A stretch of DNA of 64,000 nucleotides from JACVSF01 sp036702855 (GTDB lineage: Bacteria; Cyanobacteriota; Cyanobacteriia; Phormidesmidales; Phormidesmidaceae). Below are positions 17,028 to 26,049 of the stretch, in pieces (within the stretch, counting starts at the first letter, position 1; each line of letters begins with the position of its first letter). Both the position numbers and the translations under genes were made by a program. The stretch covers positions 33,558 to 97,557 of the forward strand of contig DATNQF010000107.1 of assembly GCA_036702855.1 (NCBI GenBank). Direction: 5' to 3'. The notes beneath the pieces were generated by a model, which was not told where the DNA came from, did no database searches, and saw only the letters and a program-made list of their open reading frames with translations.

Positions 17028-18143
17028 ATGGCTGGGGAAAAAATTCTAGTCGTTGAAGATGAGCGAGTTGTTGCCAGAGACATTGAAAAGCGCCTCAAGA
17101 AGCTCAACTATACGATTGTTGCTTCGGTTGCCTCTGGGGAAGAAGCCCTAGCTAAGGTAGCAGAATTGCAGCCTGACCTAGTGCTGATGGACATTCAGCT
17201 CAAAGGACAAATGGACGGCATTACTGCAGCGGAGCAAATTCGGGTTGACTTTGATATTCCCGTGATTTATCTCACCGCTTTTGCTGACGAAGACACCTTG
17301 CAACGGGCTAAAACCACTGAACCCTTTGGCTATATTGTTAAACCTTTTGATGAGCGAGACCTGCATGTCACCATTGAGGTTGCTCTGCGGCGACGCCTGG
17401 CCGAAGCTGCAATTCGAGTAGCGCTTGAAAAAGAAAAAGAGCTCAGTGAGTTAAAGTCTCGCTTCTGGTCAATGATTGTCCACGAGTTTCGTAACCCCCT
17501 AACCTCCATTCTTTCCTCCAGCCAGCTGTTAGAAACATACGGTGAGCGCTTGAATGCCGAGCGCAAGCAGGAGTACCTAGAACTGATTCAAACCTCAGTC
17601 AAAACCATGAATCGGTTGCTCCATGACACCCTTGAAATCATTAAAACCGAGCAAAGCAGTTTAGGATTTAACCCCACAACCCTCGACTTAGAAGCCTTTT
17701 GTCAGGACTTAGTCCAGGAAACCCAGCTTAACTCAGGGGCCAAGCATCACATTCTCTTTCTGCACCACGGTGACTGTCGGGGAATGTGTTTAGACAGCAA
17801 ACTTCTCTGGCACATTCTCTCCAATCTTCTGTCTAATGCAGTGAAATATTCGCCCCAGGGTGGCACCATCATTTTGGAGATTACCTGCAATTTTGAAGAG
17901 GTGATTTTTAAGGTTAAAGATGAGGGCATTGGCATTCCCCAAGAAACCCAAAACCATCTTTTTGAGCCCTTTCATCGCGCCAAAAATGTTGGAAATATCC
18001 CTGGCACCGGACTAGGTCTTACCTTAGTGAGAAAGTGTTTGGACCTTCATGGCGGACACATTGAAGTCGAAAGCGAGGTTGGCAAGGGGTCAACCTTTAT
18101 CGTGAATCTCCATACTTACTCTGAAGTGAAACAGCGAAGTTAA
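17028..18143 (+). CDS. Receiver-histidine kinase (REC-HisKA-HATPase)
   Basis: A 371-residue protein with a CheY-like receiver first (acidic cluster at 10-12, phospho-Asp55 in LVLMDIQ, Thr83 region, Lys105 in VKPF). A linker helix leads to a HisKA domain with His152 (MIVHEFRNPL) and an HATPase (NLLSNAVKYS, DEGIGIP, GTGLGL). It starts one base after the CBS-GAF kinase stop, so translation is likely coupled. The order receiver-then-kinase means the upstream kinase may phosphorylate the receiver and tune this second kinase. No DNA-binding or other output gene is adjacent. Its HATPase closely resembles that of the kinase at 45.5-47.8 kb. Confidence 0.92.
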   Translation: MAGEKILVVEDERVVARDIEKRLKKLNYTIVASVASGEEALAKVAELQPDLVLMDIQLKGQMDGITAAEQIRVDFDIPVIYLTAFADEDTLQRAKTTEPFGYIVKPFDERDLHVTIEVALRRRLAEAAIRVALEKEKELSELKSRFWSMIVHEFRNPLTSILSSSQLLETYGERLNAERKQEYLELIQTSVKTMNRLLHDTLEIIKTEQSSLGFNPTTLDLEAFCQDLVQETQLNSGAKHHILFLHHGDCRGMCLDSKLLWHILSNLLSNAVKYSPQGGTIILEITCNFEEVIFKVKDEGIGIPQETQNHLFEPFHRAKNVGNIPGTGLGLTLVRKCLDLHGGHIEVESEVGKGSTFIVNLHTYSEVKQRS

Positions 18144-19096
18144 CCCGGACCTATAAAGACAATGGATTTCACTGGGCGGCGTACCCAGTTGCCCTCACGA
18201 TCCAAGCGGCCATAGTGCGTTGTGCCTTGAAAAAACAGGGTTGAAGAACTGCCGCCATCCAAATTAAGCGCCTTCTCGACACCCACACTCTGCAAAAACT
18301 CGGTCAACTCAGCAAAGGTTAAGCCCGAAGGAGAAATCCCGGGCCGTTGAGCTGCCATCACCAAAACCAAGCTGCCATCTGGTTTAATGCCGATTGCAGA
18401 ACGGGCATTTCGACTCTGACTTCCCAAGGCATCCCGATTAATAACCCCCTCTGCCCCATAGTCAATAAAGGCCTCCTCATAGGAAGTATCTTGAGGAAGC
18501 AATTGAGGACCAGCTCCCACAGCGCTCACTAAGCTACAACCCGTCGGTGGGGCAGCCTGATGCAAGGCAATGTCGTACTGCACCGTCCCACCACAGTCAT
18601 AGCGGCGAAACTCAGAGCGGTTGAGGATTTGGTCTAGATACGCAGTTAAGTCAGGGTTTCCCACCAGGCGTTGATTCTGTTGAGGGTCGGCGACAAGCTC
18701 ACCCTCCACCGTTACGTAAGAGGTGGTCAGGCCATTATTGGGGTCAAAAAATCCGGCATTCAGAGCAGCCAGCGCACCCTGCTGCTGAGCCAGTGCATCC
18801 ACTCGCGTTAACCCCTCACCGACAGCAATCTGGACTGGATACTGTTGAGGGTCAGACACTGTAACCGTGTGGATAAGGCTGTGCGAGAGCTGGGTCACCT
18901 CGTAGCGAGGTGGCTCCTTAACGGGCTCAACCCCTTTTTCACCCAAAGGGTGAACAGTCGAGGCAGCAGAACCAGGAGCCATAGAAGATTGGTCAGAGTG
19001 GATCTGGGTTGCAAAGGCAGCCGCCATCAGTCCTAGTAATAAGCCCAAACCCAAACCCATTAAGAGCCGAATCATCCGCCGTTGCCGTAGCATCAT
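18140..19096 (-). CDS. Phosphodiester glycosidase family (NAGPA-like) exported protein
   Basis: A 318-residue protein with a single N-terminal hydrophobic segment (about 11-30: LLMGLGLGLLLGLMAAAFA), which is either an uncleaved anchor or a signal. The rest is a NAGPA/DUF2233 domain: LNAGFFDPNNG, GPQLLPQDTS, ARSAIGIKPDGSLVLVMA, LNLDGGSSSTLFF. The NAGPA family removes N-acetylglucosamine from phosphodiester sugars, and many bacterial members act on cell-wall or polysaccharide phosphodiesters. The substrate here is unknown. Its stop overlaps the end of the convergent kinase gene by 4 bases, and its start is close to the divergent glycosyltransferase. Confidence 0.88.
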   Translation of the reverse strand: MMLRQRRMIRLLMGLGLGLLLGLMAAAFATQIHSDQSSMAPGSAASTVHPLGEKGVEPVKEPPRYEVTQLSHSLIHTVTVSDPQQYPVQIAVGEGLTRVDALAQQQGALAALNAGFFDPNNGLTTSYVTVEGELVADPQQNQRLVGNPDLTAYLDQILNRSEFRRYDCGGTVQYDIALHQAAPPTGCSLVSAVGAGPQLLPQDTSYEEAFIDYGAEGVINRDALGSQSRNARSAIGIKPDGSLVLVMAAQRPGISPSGLTFAELTEFLQSVGVEKALNLDGGSSSTLFFQGTTHYGRLDREGNWVRRPVKSIVFIGPG

Positions 19097-19154
19097 GGTT
19101 GGAGACAGGAAATTCTATACCTGTCTGAGGATAGCCTTATCGCAGGATACTGTG

Positions 19155-20105
19155 ATGCAGAGAACGGTATCGGTGATTGTGCCGATTTACAACGGCGAGC
19201 GAGACCTGCCGGAATTGATCCAACGACTCTTGGCCCAGACCTATCCGGCCAATCAGGTCGAGTATTTGCTGGTAGATAACGGCAGTTGCGATCGCACCCC
19301 CCACCTCCTCCAGGCCGCTGCCCAAGCCCATCCCCAAATTCGCACCCTTAACCACACTGCCGTCCAGAGTTCCTACGCAGCCCGCAATGCTGGAATCCGA
19401 GCCGCAACGGGAGAAATTTTGGCCTTTACCGATGCCGACTGCTACCCCAGTACGACTTGGCTAGAAAAGCTGGTACAGCCCTTTGCCCAGCCTGAAGTAG
19501 GGCTGGTGGCTGGAGAAGTAGAGGCCTTTCCAGGAGGCAACTGGATTGAACGCTATGCTGACCGCAAAGCCACCCTCTCGCAAAAAAGTACCCTGGCTCA
19601 TCCCTTCTGTCCCTATGGGCAAACGGCCAACCTAGCCATCCGAGCCGATCTCTTTAAACAGATAGGCTTGTTTCGCCCCTACCTAACCAGCGGCGGGGAT
19701 GCCGATATTTGCTGGCGGATGCAGCGAGAGGGCGGCTGGCAGTTGGCCTTTGCACCAGAGGCCGTGATCCAGCACCATCACCGCAGCACCCTAAAGGAAC
19801 TGCGCCGACAGTGGTACCGCTACGGCTGCTCAAACCGTTACCTACATGAGTTGTATGGGGTGGCACTCATGCGATCGCTCACCCCCCAAGAAACCTGCTA
19901 TCGGTTGGCGCGCTGGCTCTTAAAGGAACTCCCGGTGGCAACAGCCCATCTGGTTACGGGAAAAGGAACCTGGGTTGACCTCGTGATTACCCCACTCGAT
20001 CTGATTTGTTTTCAGGCCCGCACGCGAGGACAGCAGGAGGCAGCCCTGCCCGAAAAGGCCCGCCTCGTCGAAGGTTTCATTGAAGGGTTAAGCGAGGAAG
20101 TCTGA
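19155..20105 (+). CDS. Family 2 glycosyltransferase
   Basis: A 316-residue GT-A enzyme. I place the start at ATG 19155 after AGGA (19144-19147), which gives the canonical opening MQRTVSVIVPIYNGERD. An upstream in-frame start would overlap the divergent gene. Motifs are VDNGSCDRTP (first Asp), ARNAGIRAATGEILAFTDADC (the DxD-like metal site), a GGDADICWRM motif for the acceptor base, and a C-terminal HHHRSTLKELRRQWYRYG pattern. It is the first gene of a two-gene unit with a GT4 enzyme that starts one base after its stop. Polysaccharide or glycolipid synthesis is likely. Confidence 0.92.
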   Translation: MQRTVSVIVPIYNGERDLPELIQRLLAQTYPANQVEYLLVDNGSCDRTPHLLQAAAQAHPQIRTLNHTAVQSSYAARNAGIRAATGEILAFTDADCYPSTTWLEKLVQPFAQPEVGLVAGEVEAFPGGNWIERYADRKATLSQKSTLAHPFCPYGQTANLAIRADLFKQIGLFRPYLTSGGDADICWRMQREGGWQLAFAPEAVIQHHHRSTLKELRRQWYRYGCSNRYLHELYGVALMRSLTPQETCYRLARWLLKELPVATAHLVTGKGTWVDLVITPLDLICFQARTRGQQEAALPEKARLVEGFIEGLSEEV

Positions 20106-20106
20106 G

Positions 20107-21315
20107 TTGAACATTCTAATGATATCCGCCACGTTTCCCTATCCCCCAACCCTGGGGGGAACACCAGTGCGCACCTTTAACCTGCTTAAGCACCTGAGTC
20201 AGAATCACACCGTCACTCTGGTGACTCAGCGCTCCGAAGAGGTGCCCGATACCGATGTAGACGCCTTGAGACAGTGCGTTGACCATCTAAAAGTCTTTCC
20301 TCGGCCTTCGGGTGAGCACTTGCGGCCCGGTCTGCGGGGCAAGCTGGGCCGCTTTGCCCGATTTGCGGCAACGGCCCGTCCCCCCAGCGTCAACTACATT
20401 GCTAGCCCCGACCTCCAAGCCTGGGTCGATCAGTGGGTGACTTCTGGCAAAGGTGAGGTCGTAACCTGTGAGCACAGCGTCAACGAAGTCTTTGTGCAGC
20501 GCCACCATCGCCAACACCTCCGCAAAGTGGTGATCGACATCCACAGCTCGCTGTACGGCACCTTGCTCAATCAGCTGCAAACGGGCACTGCCGAAAAGCC
20601 CCTACGAGACACCCTAAGCCTGCCGCTGATGCGCCGCTATGAACGCCGCTTTGCCCGCAAGTTCACCGACCTCGTGCTAACGACCGAAGAAGACCGTCGT
20701 TTCTTTGCACCGCTGGCCCGCCAAGCGCCCCTGCATGTGGTTGCCAATGGGGTTGATTTGGCCAGCTTTCCCTACCGGAGCCAAGATCCAGGCGGTCAGG
20801 AGTTAGTCTTTGTCGGTGCAATGGACTATATCGCTAATGTTGATACGGCCCAGTTCCTAGCCAAAACCCTTCTGCCTGCTCTGCAAAAGCGCTATCCTCA
20901 ATCCCGCCTGACCCTAGTTGGGGCCAAGCCAACAGCGGCAGTGCAAGCCCTAGCCGATTTGCCAGGGGTCGCGGTGACCGGGCGGGTTCCCTCTGTGGTG
21001 GAATACCTGCACCGAGCTACAGTCTGTGTAGTGCCAATGCGAATTGGCTACGGCATTAAAAACAAGACGCTAGAGGCCATGGCAGCAGGGGTACCCGTCG
21101 TCGCCAGCGATCGCGGGCTAGAAGGGCTGGACGTGGAGCGTCCCCTGCGGGCTCTACGGGCGAATACCTTGGAGGACTATGTCAATGCCATTAGTCAACT
21201 GTTTGAGGATGCCGCCCTGCGAGTCACCTTAGCCCAAAATGCTCGCCGTCTGATTGAAGAGCAATTTACCTGGCAGCGGGCCGGAGAAAAGTATGAACAG
21301 ATTCTGCTGTCCTGA
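20107..21315 (+). CDS. Family 4 glycosyltransferase (GT-B)
   Basis: A 402-residue GT-B glycosyltransferase that starts with TTG one base after the GT2 stop, behind GAGGAAG (20094-20100). The N-terminal Rossmann half begins MNILMISATFPYPPTLGGTP. The C-terminal half carries VANGVDLASFPY, ELVFVGAMDYIANVDTA, LTLVGAKPT, and the donor-sugar motif YGIKNKTLEAMAAGVPVVAS with the E-x7-E spacing. It resembles sugar transferases of the PEP-CTERM/exosortase or capsule type, but no other genes of that system lie nearby. It is translationally coupled with the GT2 gene. Confidence 0.92.
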   Translation: MNILMISATFPYPPTLGGTPVRTFNLLKHLSQNHTVTLVTQRSEEVPDTDVDALRQCVDHLKVFPRPSGEHLRPGLRGKLGRFARFAATARPPSVNYIASPDLQAWVDQWVTSGKGEVVTCEHSVNEVFVQRHHRQHLRKVVIDIHSSLYGTLLNQLQTGTAEKPLRDTLSLPLMRRYERRFARKFTDLVLTTEEDRRFFAPLARQAPLHVVANGVDLASFPYRSQDPGGQELVFVGAMDYIANVDTAQFLAKTLLPALQKRYPQSRLTLVGAKPTAAVQALADLPGVAVTGRVPSVVEYLHRATVCVVPMRIGYGIKNKTLEAMAAGVPVVASDRGLEGLDVERPLRALRANTLEDYVNAISQLFEDAALRVTLAQNARRLIEEQFTWQRAGEKYEQILLS

Positions 21316-21351
21316 GATAAAGTTGCGGGTGTCGGATGACACTGGGCACAC

Positions 21352-23703
21352 ATGGGATTACCTACTAGCGGACGGGGCAAACCTTTACCGGGACGATTAG
21401 CCCGTCGCCCCCCCAAGCAACTGGCTCGTTCAGGAAAGTTGAGAAGTTTGGCTGGAGGAAAGGTGCGATCGCAACCAACCAACCAACCAATTCTCCCTAA
21501 ACGGTGGCTGCATTGGTTCAGTCTGGCGCTAGTAGCCCTAATTCTGTGGAGTGCAGCCAGTCTTTTGATCCTCAGCCTTCGCTGGGGAACTCAACTCATG
21601 CTTAACCCAGAGGCGCTACCTCCCTGGCTTCAAGCTCAATTTTTAGGGGAAACTGCCCAACCAAATGAAGCCAAGCCCATCACCTTAGAAGCGCTAAGCA
21701 CCGAAGTCACCAACCAAGGCCGTGCGTTGGGAAAGCCTTTGGTCTTTACCCCACCGCAGTCTACAGACACCAAATACTGGTTAGTGCCCATTCAGGAAGT
21801 CTCTAAACAGACCGATGCTGCAAAAATTTTAGAGCTGCGGCTTTACCAACAGCTTCCCAAACAGCTTACGGTTACCCTACAGCCTCTAAGCACGCTGCCA
21901 GTTTCGCCGCTAGCACCCGAGGTCATTCGCGATTCGCTTAGAGGAGCTTCCGATAAAGCTGTTCCACCCCGGCGATCCCTACCCCTGACAACAATCGTTT
22001 CACTCCGCTCCTCAACGCCCAAAGGGTATTGGTTAACGCTACAAGGCCAGTGGCAGCGCAGTGGCCCGACCCTGCGCTATGGGCAGCTGGTATACGTCAA
22101 CCTCGAAACTCCCAGCTTAGAGCCGCTGATTTCCTGGAGCAGCCCAGCAAACCAACCGCCTCAGTGGCTTAATCTAGATGATACTGGGCCAACTGACCTA
22201 CTGGTAGATAGAACCCTAGGACTAGAACCTGCCCTCAGTGGCTATCGACTTCAAGCCAAACGAGCAGGCGTTCAGCTTTTGCCCATTTCCTTGGCAGCAA
22301 CTCCGGTCGATATCGTCGATCCTGGTTCGGCCTATTACGATGCGTTAGTTCTAGCCCGCAGCGGCCTATGGTCACAGGCTGCCCAGCAACTGCAAAGTCT
22401 CAAAACGAAGCTCAAAAAAGACTGGACGCCGTCGGCAGAAGCGCAGTTGCGGTTGGTGGCTAGCCACGCCGAACGCACTCAGATCCAGGCTGATCGGCAG
22501 TGGTCCTCGCCCAGTCAGCAAATTCTGGCCCTGCTAATTGATGGCCGTTGGGAAGCAGCCTTGAAGCAGTTAGAAGTCTCGCCCAGTGCGCAGGAAGCGC
22601 TGATGCAGGGGCTCTCTCAAGATCAAGGCCGCTTTTGGAACCGGGTTAACGCCGCCATCCGCACAAAACCCCCGAATCCGGCAGTTTTGGTGTGGGGTGG
22701 GCTGATCCTCAAGGCGCAGCAAACGCCGCAAACAGCTTCGGACTGGTTGACCCAGCAAAAAGCCTCTCCTGCCGTCCGAAAGCGGTTTCAAGCCCTAACT
22801 CAGCCTCCTACCCAAACGGCTCAAAGGTCAAAAGCCCCTACGTCAACTCCTACTCAACCTACGGTGACAGTTAGTGCAGCTTCGGGTCCACCAGTAGCCG
22901 CAATTCTAGGGACAGCCCGGTCTCTGCCCAACCCAGATCTATCGCAGTGGCAGCGGCCAGATGCGACTCAATCTATCTCCCTTGCATCGGAAGACACCTG
23001 GTATGAAATTCAAGCGGTAGCCTGGCAGCAAGCCGACAATTGGGCTAGCCCAGCAGAGCCTACCGCTTGGGGCGAGAATAAAGCGCTGTGGCAGCAGGTT
23101 CAATCAGCCCTCCAACCCACCCTAACGCTGCTAGTCTGGATCACCCCAACCGAGGCACGTCCTCTCAGTCTGCGACCCCGTGCAGTTCAAGTGCAAAATG
23201 GTCAGCTTAAAATCTTGGCAACTGGGCTAGCTGTTCCCGATCCGGGTCAACGGCCTGCCCTAGCTTTTTCGCAAAACAGTCTGGTCTGGCTCGACCCCAG
23301 CGGCAGCCAATCCACTTCAGGTCAGCAAGTTCTAAGAGATGCCCTTAAGCAGATCGTTTCGCCTTATGCTGCACCGGAAGAGTCAGTACTCACTTCGCTG
23401 CTGGCTCAAAGCCGCTTACACCGTTTGAGCGTTACCGGGGATGGGCGCAGTGACTTTTTACTCACCTTGAATGAACCTGCCTTACAGACCCTCTCGAAAC
23501 TTGGAGTGCCATGCGATCGCAAAGGCCCCAAGACTCTGATTCTTAACCCAGACGGGCAGATCCTTTATAACGATCTCTTGCAATCTCAAGTTCTAGTCGC
23601 CCTTACGCAGCCTAAGCCCAGTCAACCCCTAGCTTTACTCGTAGAGCAAAATAGCCAGTATCGCGTGCAGCGGTGGTCCTCAGTAGACCAACGATATGAG
23701 TAA
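21352..23703 (+). CDS. Large one-pass membrane protein, unknown
   Basis: A 783-residue protein I do not recognise. It has a basic N-terminus (GRGKPLPGRLARRPPKQLARSGK), one clear transmembrane helix at about 52-76 (WLHWFSLALVALILWSAASLLIL), and a long extracytoplasmic-looking region. That region has many Gln, Pro and Trp residues and Ser/Thr/Pro-rich linkers around 480-510. The helix topology predicts the large part outside the cytosol. No enzyme motif is visible. It starts 36 bp after the GT4 gene and may be part of the same unit, so an envelope or polysaccharide role is a loose inference. Confidence 0.75.
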   Translation: MGLPTSGRGKPLPGRLARRPPKQLARSGKLRSLAGGKVRSQPTNQPILPKRWLHWFSLALVALILWSAASLLILSLRWGTQLMLNPEALPPWLQAQFLGETAQPNEAKPITLEALSTEVTNQGRALGKPLVFTPPQSTDTKYWLVPIQEVSKQTDAAKILELRLYQQLPKQLTVTLQPLSTLPVSPLAPEVIRDSLRGASDKAVPPRRSLPLTTIVSLRSSTPKGYWLTLQGQWQRSGPTLRYGQLVYVNLETPSLEPLISWSSPANQPPQWLNLDDTGPTDLLVDRTLGLEPALSGYRLQAKRAGVQLLPISLAATPVDIVDPGSAYYDALVLARSGLWSQAAQQLQSLKTKLKKDWTPSAEAQLRLVASHAERTQIQADRQWSSPSQQILALLIDGRWEAALKQLEVSPSAQEALMQGLSQDQGRFWNRVNAAIRTKPPNPAVLVWGGLILKAQQTPQTASDWLTQQKASPAVRKRFQALTQPPTQTAQRSKAPTSTPTQPTVTVSAASGPPVAAILGTARSLPNPDLSQWQRPDATQSISLASEDTWYEIQAVAWQQADNWASPAEPTAWGENKALWQQVQSALQPTLTLLVWITPTEARPLSLRPRAVQVQNGQLKILATGLAVPDPGQRPALAFSQNSLVWLDPSGSQSTSGQQVLRDALKQIVSPYAAPEESVLTSLLAQSRLHRLSVTGDGRSDFLLTLNEPALQTLSKLGVPCDRKGPKTLILNPDGQILYNDLLQSQVLVALTQPKPSQPLALLVEQNSQYRVQRWSSVDQRYE

Positions 23704-24072
23704 GTTTTGGTGGAGCAGACAAGGTAAGTAGCCGCGCACGTTAAAGTACATATGAACTGCTTAATTCTGACTTAAACGTCAATGGTCATTGCCTATCGGA
23801 GTCAATCCGAGTTCTCTCCTCTGTTGGTTAAATTACTAATAGAAGTTGAGGTAGAATAGCGGACTTTACCCAATCGTTTCCGTTCTCCTTTTTGCCGAGA
23901 ATGTCAACTTTCATAACAACTATTTAGGAAACCTAAGGGGTGAATACGCCTCAAAGTTGTCTGTATTACATCGAAAGACATAAATTTTCGAACCCCCTTG
24001 CCAAGCGGCACCTCGAGCCACACACTAAAGGTGGACAACAAGGGTAGTTTTGAGGCAGTTCCGAGGTTTTTC
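23704..24072. other. Intergenic region upstream of glgC
   Basis: 369 bases that probably carry the glgC promoter and leader. I see no clear -10/-35 pair, no strong hairpin and no short gene. Confidence 0.4.
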
Positions 24073-25362
24073 GTGAAACGAGTATTAGCCATCATTTTAG
24101 GCGGTGGTGCTGGCACCCGACTATATCCTCTAACGAAGTATCGCGCCAAGCCAGCAGTGTCCCTGGCGGGCAAATATCGTTTAATCGATATTCCTGTCAG
24201 TAACTGCATCAATTCTGATATCAACAAGATTTACGTTCTCACCCAGTTCAATTCGGCTTCCCTAAACCGCCACATCAGCAAGACTTATAACTTCTCGCAT
24301 TTCACTGATGGATTTGTAGAAGTTCTGGCTGCCCAACAAACCCCTGAGAGCCCAAGCTGGTTCCAAGGGACCGCAGACGCGGTGCGCCAGTACATGTGGA
24401 TGTTTGAATCGTTTGACGTTGATGAGTATCTAATCCTTTCCGGGGATCACCTCTATCGGATGGATTACTGCCTGTTTGTAGAGCGTCATCGCAGCACAAA
24501 TGCTGACGTTACGTTGTCTGTTGTTCCCATCGGTTACAAGACGGCCTCTGACTTTGGCCTAATGAAGATTGATGGCACTGGGCGAGTTGTAGACTTCTAC
24601 GAGAAGCCCAAGGGCGATGCTCTAGAAACCATGAAGGTTGATACCACAACCCTTGGCCTTACCCCCGAACAGGCTAAGGAAAAACCCTTCATTGCTTCAA
24701 TGGGTATCTACATCTTCAAAAAGCAGGTGCTGATTGACCTGCTAAAGAAGAACGTTGATCAAACCGATTTCGGTAAAGAAATTATTCCGTCATCGTCACG
24801 GGATTACAACATTCAAGCCTATCTGTTTGATGGGTACTGGGAAGACATCGGAACGATTGAAGCGTTCTACGAGTCCAACCTGGCGCTCACTATGCAGCCC
24901 CAGCCCGCTTTCAGCTTCTACCATGAGAACGCGCCGATCTACACCCGTTCTCGTTACTTACCTCCCTCCAAGTTGTTGGATGCCCATATCACCGAGTCTA
25001 TTGTGGCAGAAGGTTGCATTCTGAAGAATTGCCGCATTCACCACTCAGTAATCGGCTTGCGGCAGCGAGTTCATTCCGACTGCATCATCGAAGATTCGTT
25101 GTTGATGGGTCTGGACTATTACGAGCCACTTTCTGAAAGTAACCAGCACCTAACTCGGGGCAAGATTCCGATGGGTATTGGCGAGGGTACGGTCGTTCGT
25201 CGAGCCATTATCGATAAGAATGCCCGTGTTGGCCGGAACGTCAAAATCGTCAACAAGGAAAATATTCAAGAAGCTGAACGGGAAGACCTCGGCTTTTACA
25301 TCCGTAGCGGCATCGTAGTCGTGCTGAAAGGCGCGGTTATTCCTGACGGTATGGTGATCTAG
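24073..25362 (+). CDS. glgC: Glucose-1-phosphate adenylyltransferase (ADP-glucose pyrophosphorylase)
   Basis: A 429-residue enzyme that makes ADP-glucose for glycogen synthesis, the regulated step in cyanobacteria. I chose the GTG at 24073, behind GAGG, because it gives the family start MKRVLAIILGGGAGTRLYPLT and the usual cyanobacterial length; the frame is open further upstream. Also visible are KPAVSLAGKYRLIDIPVSNC, WFQGTADAVRQY, SGDHLYRMDY, and a C-terminal left-handed beta-helix ending SGIVVVLKGAVIPDGMVI, with the Lys of the 3-phosphoglycerate activator site. It is a single-gene unit. Confidence 0.97.
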   Translation: MKRVLAIILGGGAGTRLYPLTKYRAKPAVSLAGKYRLIDIPVSNCINSDINKIYVLTQFNSASLNRHISKTYNFSHFTDGFVEVLAAQQTPESPSWFQGTADAVRQYMWMFESFDVDEYLILSGDHLYRMDYCLFVERHRSTNADVTLSVVPIGYKTASDFGLMKIDGTGRVVDFYEKPKGDALETMKVDTTTLGLTPEQAKEKPFIASMGIYIFKKQVLIDLLKKNVDQTDFGKEIIPSSSRDYNIQAYLFDGYWEDIGTIEAFYESNLALTMQPQPAFSFYHENAPIYTRSRYLPPSKLLDAHITESIVAEGCILKNCRIHHSVIGLRQRVHSDCIIEDSLLMGLDYYEPLSESNQHLTRGKIPMGIGEGTVVRRAIIDKNARVGRNVKIVNKENIQEAEREDLGFYIRSGIVVVLKGAVIPDGMVI

Positions 25363-25397
25363 GTAGACTCCCTTTTACGGGGAAGAGGTCTGATTGA

Positions 25398-25474
25398 AAT
25401 TGGGACGAAGCATTGCGATCGCACAGCTCTTTGGACTTGGACAAAGATGCTACCTGCAATGCTTCGTCCCAATT
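25398..25474. repeat. Perfect 19-bp inverted repeat around a HIP1 octamer
   Basis: AATTGGGACGAAGCATTGC at 25398-25416 is exactly mirrored by its reverse complement at 25456-25474, with a 39-base spacer. A GCGATCGC octamer begins at the end of the left arm. It lies 36 bp after glgC and 8 bp before the P-loop kinase ATG. It could be a terminator, an mRNA-stabilising hairpin or a small mobile palindrome. Confidence 0.85.
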
Positions 25475-25482
25475 AGTTTGTC

Positions 25483-25971
25483 ATGACAACAGTTCCACTA
25501 ATTCTGTTAATTGGGCTGCCAGGCAGCGGCAAGTCTACTTGGGCTAGGAATTTTGTCAATCAGCACCCGGCCTATTTGTTAGTGGCAACAGATAGCATTC
25601 GAGAGCGGCTCTACAGCGACGAAGCAATTCAAGGGGATTGGAGACAGATTTGGCGAACAGTCATAGCAGAATGGCAAGACGGGATTAAGGCCATTCAGCA
25701 AGACAGATTACAGGGTGTTGTCTACGACGCAACCAATGTCCGAAGACGCTATCGCCGGGGTGCGATCGCACTTGCCCGCGAACTTGGCTTTACCCATCTC
25801 ACAGCTTGTTGGTTTGACGTTCCCCTCGCCATTTGCCTAAAGCGCAACCAGCAGCGATCGCGCCAAGTTCCTGAGGAGATTCTTTACCGTATGCACCGTC
25901 AACTGACTGGGGCTCCACCCGCTGTCGAGGAGGGGTTTGATGAACTGGCACGGATCGTGACTACTCCTTAG
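25483..25971 (+). CDS. P-loop kinase of the polynucleotide-kinase-like type
   Basis: A 162-residue ATPase with a Walker A motif near its N-terminus (LLIGLPGSGKST). It continues with VATDSIRERLY (a DxD/E-like substrate motif typical of this class) and VVYDATNVRRRYRR, the DATN box of the T4-Pnk-like kinase family. A lid-like Arg-rich helix (LKRNQQRSRQVPEEILYRM) follows. Members phosphorylate nucleic-acid ends or small substrates. The target here is unknown. The gene starts right after the long inverted repeat. Confidence 0.82.
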   Translation: MTTVPLILLIGLPGSGKSTWARNFVNQHPAYLLVATDSIRERLYSDEAIQGDWRQIWRTVIAEWQDGIKAIQQDRLQGVVYDATNVRRRYRRGAIALARELGFTHLTACWFDVPLAICLKRNQQRSRQVPEEILYRMHRQLTGAPPAVEEGFDELARIVTTP

Positions 25972-26049
25972 TTCAGTCGGCCTCAATGACTCGCCCAGGC
26001 GCTAAGCAATCACGACGTCTTGCCCGTACGGTAAGGTTAAGTTTGCAGT

